Positions 54,232 through 64,000 of a DNA stretch of 64,000 nucleotides are shown piece after piece. Below the pieces are notes generated by a model. The model saw only the letters and a program-made list of their open reading frames with translations, was not told the origin of the DNA and made no database searches. The DNA is from Varroa destructor. Taxonomy: Eukaryota > Arthropoda > Arachnida > Mesostigmata > Varroidae. The DNA is taken from assembly GCF_002443255.2 (NCBI RefSeq), contig NW_019211457.1, forward strand, positions 45,971,690 through 46,035,689, in the 5' to 3' direction. How positions within the stretch are numbered: the stretch's first letter is position 1; every line of letters begins with the position of its first letter. The translations under genes and the position numbers were made by a program.

Positions 54232-56949
54232 AAATGGCGCCGGGAGTGGTAGTTAATAAAATTACTAAAATCGAACGAAAGCGTGATGAGAGTGAGCGAT
54301 GTTAGCAAGCCAGCTAATAGAGAGAAAGCGAGGGTTTGAGTGGATGCGTGTGAAGCAGATCACAGCCGATGAGACAGGCATAATCTCAAATTTTATATCA
54401 ACAACAACAAAATGATGACGATACACATTCAGTGGCAGATGATGAATGGACAGGTATATATATGAAATGAAAAACGTAGGACGAAGGCCAAAATAGAGGC
54501 AACGAAAGAGCAAGCGAAAGAAGAAGAGATACAATAAATATCCTGCGGTATGCAGCCAAAATGCACATCTACGTCTTTTCACTTCAAATAGACAAAATGC
54601 GTGTAGGTATATTGCTCGTAAAAGGTAGAGTATGTAGGGCTTAGTGGCCGGCCCATAGTTAGGGGCTTATTGGGGAAGATCGATCAATTTGCTATGCTTA
54701 GAAATTGGAATACTGTCAAACGGGTCTGTAGAAGCTTCTTACCTATCTGAGCTGACGTAAATGATAAGCAGAGAGACGATTATTAAAGAAGCAGACTGAA
54801 AGTAATATCAAGTAAGTTGTTGGCATAAGTTAGCTAATATTAAGATTAGCATAAATAGATACATAGAACCTAATCTTATTATTTTTTTCACTAGAGATAA
54901 TTCATTTGCAATATTTGCCTCCGATGTTCAAATACTGACACATGCGCGAGCAGTCGGGTACCTTCAAACAAACGGCGTTTAAACGGTAGAAGAAGGGATT
55001 TTATGTAAAATTCGTCTCGCGCTGATGATCCTACTGATGAACATATTTCATCATCTTTGATGACTTCGAACAACGTTGCCGGCAACTTCAACTTCACCAA
55101 AGTCAAATGTTTAAAGCAAACGTTTCGCTATAGCAATGATCATAACGCCAACGACATCTATGGTGATCACAGTACTACACGATCGTCAGCAACATCCGCA
55201 TCCATGTTGGAACTATTTCGGTACTGATGGTCGCCATAACGGAAAGCCACATTAAGAAGTGTATTGCGATGACCGCTTCGTCACCGTCGTCGTTATCTAA
55301 CGACCACTGAACCAGCTGATCGCAGCCGAAGCAACAATGGTAGTAGCAGAATAAAATGGAATAATCGAATAGAAAAAGGAAAGTCATCAAAATGAATAGT
55401 TGACTAAAAAAACAAGGAACGACGACGGCGAAACAAAACCAGCAGAGTGGAGGAGGAGGAAGAGGAGGACGTCTTGAGCGAAGAATCTTTCTCATTGCCG
55501 TTGTTGTCGTCGTCGTCTGCCGCAACCCCATCCTGATAATCCTCTATATCGCCTACACCGTCAAATTCAAAATGTGCACGTGTATATCATATTTAGTTGT
55601 AGCTTAGGAGTGTAGCAGTTCAGTTGCTGCCCGTGCACCGGTGCCAGCATCTGCGAACGGCTTCTCGTCGCTGTGGACTTGGTCTGCCGGTTTGTCAACA
55701 TGAAGATCTGTTCTAGCCAAAAATCTTTTCCTCCCTTCCAAAATCGCTCGGTTGTGGCAGCTGTAGCAACGGCATCGGCTACCGCGTAGTTTCAAGCATC
55801 AACTATGGCAGCTGTGTGCAAGCAGGGAAGAGTAAACCAGCCAAGAGCAGCAGTAACAATTACAGCCTGAGTGAAAGTTGGGTCGATCGTGGTTGGGCTG
55901 ATTGCTGCTGGCTGGCAGTGGCTCTTGGAGTTGGGCCAGTGGGTTAGTCGACAACGCAACGACTTGCCGTTCCAGTCAGTTGTTTGCCATCTGTTCTGCT
56001 GCTTCAGTGATGACGGTAACCGCTGTTGTTGGCGTCGTTGTCGCTATCGTTGGGATATTCGTTTTCGCCGCCGAATGGCAGCTACGCCATTCGGCAGGCA
56101 GAAGCAGCAGACGGCGAATCGCGAATAGAAAATCCAAACGGCAAATCAACGCACCAACAACCAGTGTCTCTCCGCAAACGCCGAGAGGCGGCGTTGCAAG
56201 CCCTGCAGCTGTGATCTTCTTAAGACAGTTAGAATATGCTGCTGCTGCTGTTGCTGTCTACGGGCTACAACCGCGATTGCGACGGTACTAACGGCAGACG
56301 CAGCAGTAGCTACGTATCAGTGGGAGCTGACTGGAACACAGATACACACTCACGCGCACAGCGCCAAGTATTGTTATAATAGTATTCCGGGCCGCCATGT
56401 GGGTTTGCGTGGGCCTCTTGAGTTGCGATGGCCACGACCCCCGGCGACGGCACCAACAACAACGAAAGGCCGCGAGCCGTTTTCCGGACGACTGGTAAAA
56501 TTGCTGTTATTGCTACTAGCAGTAATAGTCGTTCGGCTGCAGCTGCCTATGCAGTTACAGCGACAGGTGTTGTTCACTGAGAGCGGGCAGCAGCATACGA
56601 TGTCGTGCGATGGTATCAGCAACAACTCTACAGCAGTAAGAACTTGAAGCAGCATTGGTGACAACAACTTGGCATCTCCGGTCGAATCAATACTACCAGC
56701 AGCAACAGTCGGACCGACAATGGTCCAACTTCACCATCAGCAGAAGCAGCAGTCAAAAACGAAAAAGCAGAAGGTCCCGTGCTTGTATTGATAGCAATAG
56801 CTCTAACAGGCGCCAGCAGCAGGTGCTGATGTGTCGAAGGCACATTGGAAATTCGAATGTTTCCACTGAATAGCGCCGGTACGTTTCAATTCGGTTCGCT
56901 TTCTTTCCACCATTCTCTGAATATGTCTTGTTGTAAACGTCTATTTCAG
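54229..56949. other. Noncoding, CAG/CAA/GTC triplet-rich from 55.2 kb
   Basis: From about 55.2 kb many short open frames overlap on both strands because of triplet-biased composition. None shows a conserved domain. Such sequence is common in long UTRs and first exons of arthropod neural genes, so an unseen transcript is possible. Confidence 0.45.
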
Positions 56950-57005
56950 CCCAACTGGGACCTGGAGCTTTTGTACTGCAACGGAGTCGTACCAGGAGAT
57001 AAATG
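56950..57005 (+). other. Candidate internal exon of an unknown transcript
   Basis: A good acceptor (GTCTATTTCAG) and a strong donor (ATG|GTAAGTGG) bound 56 bases. One frame reads PNWDLELLYCNGVVPGDK. It does not match any Cadps or DYRK segment I know. The coding appearance is suggestive but short, and a chance pair of splice signals is possible. Confidence 0.25.
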
Positions 57006-60000
57006 GTAAGTGGTAATTATTATTTTTTTTGCGCCAGAATGTAGTTGCATATGGAAGTGGGCATACGGCCCAACTGGTAGTTGAAACGGACGCTTCAGTG
57101 TTCCTTTTATTAAACCGACTTAGGTTTTAGTTGTCAACTAACTGGCTACAGGAAATGTGAACTTACATGGACGGTAAAATTCCACGTACCAGATATCGTC
57201 GTATTGGAAAAATAATCATCACAACAGCATTAAATAATACTTGTTATATTGTTTGGCCCACTTTCACGAAATGGTCACAAAACAAACTGACGCTTACAGG
57301 TGTTGCATGCTTCCGTTTTTTCACGAATACGTTATTAAATCGCGACGGACTTTTTTGCCGCCGCCGTCGCTGCTACGCAAATGTAATGCTCGAAAAAGCA
57401 GTCTTAGATGCCAACAGCGGCTTCGTGCGTCGTTGACACTTGATGCTACTGCTTGACGGTGATGTTACAATTTTTCGTGCTCACTTCAATATATCTACCT
57501 CGTTTTCTTCAATCCTCATGTTTTGGATCGTCGTTAGCTGCAACGTTGACGACGACAATGATGGCGCGGTCTTCGTGAGTTGATCTGTTTTTTCATCGTG
57601 TCATCTTCATCGATTCCGCATTCATACGCTTGCACGGTTTTTTTCGGCCCACCGTTTGACGTTCGGTCATTCTGTTCGGGTTCGTTCGTGTTGTCCTTTT
57701 TTCTTTGTGCTTATGTATACTTCTAACGATCTTGCTGCTACTCGCTAGCCGGGTCAGTGCGTCTATGTCTATCTGGGTTGGTGAGTGACTGCGACCCCTG
57801 CAGCGGCAATGGTTAAATGTTCTGTAATAGCAGAAGCAGCAGGAAAAGTAGTAGAGGAAGCACAGTTCCGTTGCCTTCGTTCAAGCCTGTTCTTTTGCCT
57901 GCCTCGCTAGTTTCATTATAGTTCGCGCCAGAAATTGCTGCTGCCGTTTCGTTTACTGGCCGCTTTTCGACACGCAACAGTCCGTCTAAGCTCGGGGTTA
58001 TTCGTTTTTGCGTCTGCACATCGTAGATCTGCTACAGCTAGAGCCTTCTCAGAGAACGCAGACGAGAGAGTCTAAAATGAAAATTCACCGCGGTTAGCAT
58101 AACAGAAACAATTGTAATAATAGCAAAAGGACTAGCCGAGGTTACTATATGAGCTAGCACAGGCCGAGACCGCTGCGGACGCAACGTACACAATGCTCAT
58201 ATGGCAGCAAGTCCATATTCACTTGCCTTTTTTCGTATAACAAATATAGTCATGTACAGTGTATAAGTATATAGTATTCCAATAGCAGGTTGAGTTGGGC
58301 TATGAGAGTCAATGTATTCTATTACGTACCCCTTCATGTAAGCTATGGTACAACGCTTACGAGGTGTGACGGGCATATCGGTATAACATTATACATTATG
58401 TGCATTGCTAAGATAGGGACGACTCTTTGTTAATGACTGTCTCTGCCTCATTGCCCATGTTCTCTCTGTTTTGCCTTTGTCCGCGCTTCATTTGCTGATC
58501 GCGACACTCTCTCTGTTAGCAGTCGTCTACAACTGTCGAGAAGGTAAAGGCAGCGTCATCACTACAATGACCAGCCCTCATCTCAGTCTCGTGTTGACGC
58601 TCGCTCAAGTGAAGCCAGCGGGCGAAGCGCACTGCTTGGAGAAGCAGGAAAGGTCGCAGCAAGACAATGGAACAGAGTCACAGAACAAACGACGAGCCGC
58701 TGACGGCTAGGGATGCGAATGGCAAGAATCCATAGACGTCATTGTGCTACCAACACGTTACTTTATTCCTGTTGCTAGAATTAATATTGTTGGCGCTGCC
58801 GTGCTGGTTGAAGCAGTCCGCTAGCAGGCTGGTGGGCCGCCTTTAGCGGTTCCCTCTGGCTGTGTCGCGACAGCAACATGGCCACATCTTGACTCTGGCT
58901 GTTGAGGACTGTTTTTCTTTTTTCTTCGTCTGCTTTTCTCTCTTCGTCGTGGGGGCGCTTCACTCTGACGCAGAGGTTGTCGAAGAGGCATCAGCGTCTA
59001 TTGGTGCCATCGCCCGTTCAACCGCTCAGCGCTTTTGTTGCCGGTTATAGCTAAGCGACAGCTCTCTGCGACGATCGCTACTCATTGTCAATTGCGAGAC
59101 GAAGTGCTCGTGCTGCTGGTGCTTAGCACGTCCCATCTTGATTATTGTAAGCTAGCTACATCGGGTAGCTAGTTTGTATGTAGGGAGTATCGGTGTGCAT
59201 GAATTACTGCGTGAGTGTATGGGCAGTTACTAGGTGTGCATGTGACCATACCGGATCACTGACTTACCTGGGATCGGCTCGGAGGCCGGCTAAATCCGGA
59301 CAAGGATCAACAGATGAACGGGCTGTTCAAGTAGCCGCGCCTATTACTCACTATCGGAATAACGAATGGCAGCAGCAGAACAGAAATAGCGATATTACTA
59401 CGTAATGCACCAGAACAGTTCTTCCACTGTAGCAAACACCAGCTACCCTCAACGATGACTATTTACGGCCTTCATTACAACACAGATTCCCCATTTCTTA
59501 TCTGGCTGCTTCTTCGACGACTGCCTCACTGGTGACTATGATCCGCTACGTACCTGACGATAGCCCAGTGCAGAAACTTCTTAATGCCGCTTTAGGTCAA
59601 GATCCATTGAACGGGCCTAGGGACGACCGATACTGGACGCGCAGCGTCATGCATAGCTAGCTGTACGGAGTTCGCAAAAAAAAGCCGAGGCAGGATCCAA
59701 CTCAGGAAGGTGAAACGCTGAAAACAAGGGCTAACGAACAAGCTACAGCGACGCCAGTACAAGCGGAACCTACTGCCCGAGCTTAAGCAGCAGCAGCAGC
59801 AGCAGCAGCAAGCTTTGAAAGCAGCGGAACACAGGCATATAGGACACAAGATGGTCGTGATTGGTGATACCAGCGGAGCCTAGGACCTAATCAGGCGATG
59901 GTGCCGGGGGTTTAGAGTGCCTCTCACATTCGGGGTGCTGCCACTATAAGCAGTGGTGCATCAGCTAGATAGGTGGTCGGCCGATCAATTGATCGTAAAG

Positions 60001-63000
60001 TTGGCTCAGCTGAGCTTGTACAGTTTGTCCGATTGACTGGCATTTGAGACGGGTCCAAATATTTCGATGATCAATAATAAAATCTTTATCATTCGCTCAA
60101 TGAATAAGTGAAACATAACAGGTAATGTTGTTGTAAAATGGTTTGGTGTGCCTTCATTGAAAAGACCGTACATACCCACTGTTGAAAGCTGGTAGCAGAC
60201 TCATAGGGCTGTCATTGGAGGCCGAAACTAATCTTCGAAACGGTATTATACTAGTAATAATAGACATGCGTATACTGGATATTGCCCATAAAAAGAGGAT
60301 GGGAGAGTATGAAACGCTGTGATGATTGGTAAAGATCGAACGGATAAAGCTTATTAGAAAAGAAAAGCCATAGCGAAAGGATACAGTGTTTATAACCTTT
60401 AAATAAATATAATTACTAATGCGGGCTCTGTTCATTATCTGATTGGCTTTCAGCGTGACCTGTTAGTAACTGTTTGACAAAATTTCTTCATAATTAATAG
60501 CTGTCCCTAATAAAAGAATATTGCATTCGAAATAATATACCCTTAAATATACTGAAGCACCGCATGCAGCAGAAACTAGCTGGGTTGGCCTACAATAGTC
60601 AGCATTGGTTCCGAAGTTGGATGATGGAAATGGAGGACTTATCCGATGGTTTGACTGTTTGATACCTGACTCTATCATCATTTGTTCGCTTGTACCAATT
60701 CTATTTTTTTAGACAATTCTTCCACTGGGTCTAATGTCAACGCTGGGAGCTCTTTTCAAATGCTGCAGAAGTCATCTTAGAAGTTCTCGGACGCGTCGTT
60801 CGTCTGTGGCTCTATGCCTGCTTCTAGCGTATGTATGACGACCGTCCGATGCTGCTAGTTCACCTTCTTGCAATAGTCGTCGCTGCGATCGCGGCTGCTG
60901 CAGCCGCCGTTATTGTTGGTTACAGAGATAAGTGGTAGCGAACGGCAGAATATACTCAAAGGAATCTAAGTTTAGCTTAGTTACTTGTAAGCATCCTCTG
61001 CCTGTAGTTCGGCTATTGCTGCTATTATCACAGTTACTTCTAGATGAATATCGCTAATTTATATAGTATTCATCGTAGGCCATCCATTCGGTCTGGTCTG
61101 CGGTGGTAACGAAAATAGTAGCTTATTTTGCTGACAATAGTAAGCAACGAATAAACTGGCAGGCGCACAGGTAGACGCAGGCTTAAAACGGCGGCGAACG
61201 GACGGATAAACAAACGTACGAAGACAGACTTAGTGACGTCATCTATAACCGTTGCTGTCGGCGAGGCACAAGTTTGCGGCAGCAGCGACGTAGCGATGGG
61301 CACATTGGACGCACGTGGGTCGCGTTTGCATGGAAAAAGTGGTATCTGATTGCAATGGCAGCGTTGGGTATATAAGTGTAGCGGGGCGACTGTTGTTAGC
61401 GTTCGTAATGTGTTGCCGGTACGTCGAGCAACGGGCGGATAGTGGACGGTCGAGCAATGATGGGAATTCGTGATGTCTGTCATACAAGTAACAGTGGCCA
61501 AATCCAGGATTGCGACTGCAGTAGGGACGGTGGCGAGCACGGCGGCAATCGTCACGTCAACCTTGTGATATATTTTCAGACTTTCGGCGGCTTCAGGTAA
61601 GGGCAGTTGCCATTACCGACATAGCAATAATAACAACAACAACAGCGTTACTCGTCGCCGTGCAGGGCAATCCTGGTCATCGTAACTGTGAGCATCTCAA
61701 TTAAACCACACAGGGACGGCCGCAGCGCGATAAACGCTGCAGCAAGGGCTTGCAGTTGTGAGGTGTGTGCGGGGAGAAGGGGCAACCGCATGTCGCGACG
61801 GCATCGCCGACGTCACTGTTTCTGCTGCTGCACATGAAGATGTGCTGATGACGGTTACACCACGATGAAGCGTCCCTATTTTGGATTGCCGTGATCTCCT
61901 GCGACGACGGCATAAAGGCGACGCTTGGGCGACTGAACAGTGGAAGATAACTCGCACGCGGTCATAGCAGCGAGCAAAGTTACTAGTTGAAACTAGGCTG
62001 CAATAGAGGACCGAATAAACGTTTTCTTCTTGAGACAATAACGCGATTCAGAAGTAAAATAATATAATACTTAGGTTTAAACAGTTCATCGTCAACTGAT
62101 TAAATGTCCTAACGAAAATTAATCGTTTTAGTTCTGGGACACACTAAATAGACTCAGATATTCTAAGTTATTGCGAGGGCGTTTTCTAATCTATAGTATA
62201 CATTTTATTCAATATAAACGCTTACGCCAAGAGATACGAAGTGGTTCTAAATGAAAGCGCCGTAGTTTCTGAACGCACACCTACTAATTGATCGGAGATT
62301 TTTGATCCGAAATCGTGATGGCCGAATGATATCTACGCTGAAAAAACTCGACTCGATCGCTTTTGGGGGACAAGGACCGTTTAGTAACAACATTAAAATC
62401 TGAACTGGTCGCTAATCAAACTAATGAGCCAATTTATCTTATCTCTAATGATATATGGCTAAATGTCAAGACTAGCAAATATTCCAATCAATCTATCCAT
62501 CCATCTACCTTGTCTAATGTATTAAAGATTTAATCTATCACAAATCACCGCAGAAATAGGGGTCATTTTGGGGATTCTATGATAGTCTACCTTTAGGACC
62601 CTCCGAAGCAGCGACTTCCAATATTGAGACTAAAATTATCTTAAACGTCTTCTAGATTTGTTACCAGTACTTAAGCTTTTTATTTCATCCCTGATGCATG
62701 GACTACACTCAGCGCTTTGGCACAGGATGGAATAGCGTTTACGTTCATTTATATCAATACATGCAAATGCCAGAAAAGTTGCACGTTAGCAATGCATAAC
62801 AATACGCCATTCCATCTGCACAGAATTGGATGGTTTCCCAAAAAAAAAGCTATAAAAACCTATAATTTACAGAAATGTTGCAGCCCACGGGGCGACTTTG
62901 AGACAGTTTCAAAATGGGGTCTCATGCTCTTTTGCACGTCTATCTATACGTTTACCAGTTGGGTGCTCTTCTATAGAGTCTGGCGCAGCTGTAGGAATCT

Positions 63001-63469
63001 TATTTGGCGTCACTATGAGCCGACTTCGTTTGACCCTGACTAAGCACTTATGATTCCATTCGCCAGATCTTCTAGACGAACGTCTTGTCTATTCTCTCCT
63101 TATTTGACGTCCTTAGGCTAAGCCTTCTCTTCTACTGGCAGTGTCTCGTAAGAAGCTTTCGCTGACGGTACAGTAAGCCAATTATTAACGGATCATTAAC
63201 CCTCAGATGCTTAAATTGAATTAATTGACCGAGCATAGGCCCAATGGTATTATCTAGTAGCTTTTATGCTGTAATATATGACCAATGTGTCATAATATCG
63301 ACGCTAAGGATCGTGGCGATGTACACCATATCTGTGTCAGCAGTATCACCCTCCATCTTACATGCCATTGTATGATCTTATTTAAAATTACAGTTTTATA
63401 GTCGATAGTAATTAATTGTTATAGCAAACACTTTTGAAAGCCAAATACGTTTTGTTTTCTTATCTGTCT

Positions 63470-63470
<1 letters not shown>
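57006..63470. other. Noncoding, triplet-rich, no supported gene
   Basis: CAG/CTG- and CAA-biased to about 62 kb, then AT-rich. The minus-strand frames at 61070-61555 (161 codons) and 61697-62038 show no domain and have the biased composition of the region. No further Cadps exon was recognised. Confidence 0.5.
59786..59811. repeat. (CAG)n microsatellite
   Basis: Eight to nine AGC/CAG triplets. No supported coding frame runs through it. Confidence 0.95.

Positions 63471-63497
<27 letters not shown>
63471..63497. repeat. (TA)n microsatellite
   Basis: About 27 bp of AT dinucleotide repeat. The rest of the window to its end shows no recognised feature. Confidence 0.95.
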
Positions 63498-63503
<6 letters not shown>

Positions 63504-64000
63504 TTTCATTGATTGTAGATTATTTGCAAATGTTAGTCTTGAATACATTTTGTGTAGAAACAGTGGTCCGCTGTTGCATATCGCCTAAAATATGCTTCCG
63601 CAGATACTTGTTCTCATAGACTATACAGATATAGCAAATGGCAACAACACAACATACTGTTATACACCTCTGATTTTTAAGTCTCGAATATCGCTGTCTG
63701 GGTTCGAGCCCAAATGTAGAACACATGCTGTTTATAAAGTTAGGGCTTTGCACAAAGGCTGAAAGGAAAGCTCGACCGATCGGCTAATAATGACGACTCC
63801 ACGAAGCGTCTAGCGTTAGCCGAACCCGTCGGCCAAAAGGAAGACAATTTAAGCGTTTAAGAAAGCCACCTAAATTTCACTGAGCCGTACTAAAGTTACC
63901 CCAGGGTTCACAGTATAACCCCATATTATGGTATTTAATTAGGGTGTCTGTCACATTTCTGTTCTTTTAAGTAATCTCTTTTACACTCTTGGCTTTATGT

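Noticed and set aside
61070..62038. 161- and 113-codon minus-strand open frames
   Set aside because: They lie in triplet-biased sequence where stops are depleted by composition. There is no recognised motif and other open frames overlap them.
63690..63715. GGGTTCGAGCCC resembling a tRNA T-loop
   Set aside because: No matching A box, anticodon stem or acceptor stem upstream.

Overview
The window is nuclear DNA of an animal. Spliced exons with GT/AG borders, kilobase-scale introns, a mariner relic, abundant microsatellites and two runs of N all say eukaryote. The two recognisable genes are metazoan. The Cadps peptides resemble arthropod versions more than vertebrate ones (from memory of the family), so an arthropod is likely. 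A chelicerate such as a parasitiform mite is a guess only.

Layout. Positions 1-3145 hold upstream sequence with no gene I can support. From 3146 to 26369 on the + strand lie eight coding exons of Cadps/CAPS (calcium-dependent secretion activator, unc-31 in worms), encoding about 400 N-terminal residues. The reading frame stays open across every junction. The first seven introns are all phase 0. The exons for the C2, PH and MUN/MHD regions were not found in the window. From 31463 to about 32300 (- strand) is a decayed mariner transposase. A 25-N gap follows, then a 5.8 kb tetranucleotide array (32778-38575) that alternates between pure GATA tracts and a 29/33-bp unit made of GATA repeats plus a TGATCA-containing spacer.

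At 42311-43942 (+) is an intact single-exon class II DYRK kinase (Dyrk2 type, 543 aa). Either it sits inside a very long Cadps intron, or the assembly joins two loci across the array or the gap. The rest (44-64 kb) has a 100-N gap at 46539-46638, many TA, GAT, CAA and CAG microsatellites, a 182-bp mariner-like MITE inside a TA microsatellite, and a triplet-rich 55-62 kb segment. On the minus strand at 48260-48928 there is an unidentified coding-like stretch broken by apparent one-base shifts in A runs.

Functionally, Cadps primes dense-core vesicles for Ca2+-triggered release and Dyrk2 is a cytoplasmic/nuclear dual-specificity kinase. Nothing in the sequence shows that they work together beyond proximity and shared orientation. 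I found no CRISPR, operon or prokaryote-like system. The most unusual structures are the GATA/TGATCA array, a 45-bp near-perfect palindrome 98 bp after a Cadps exon, and the minus-strand coding-like relic.
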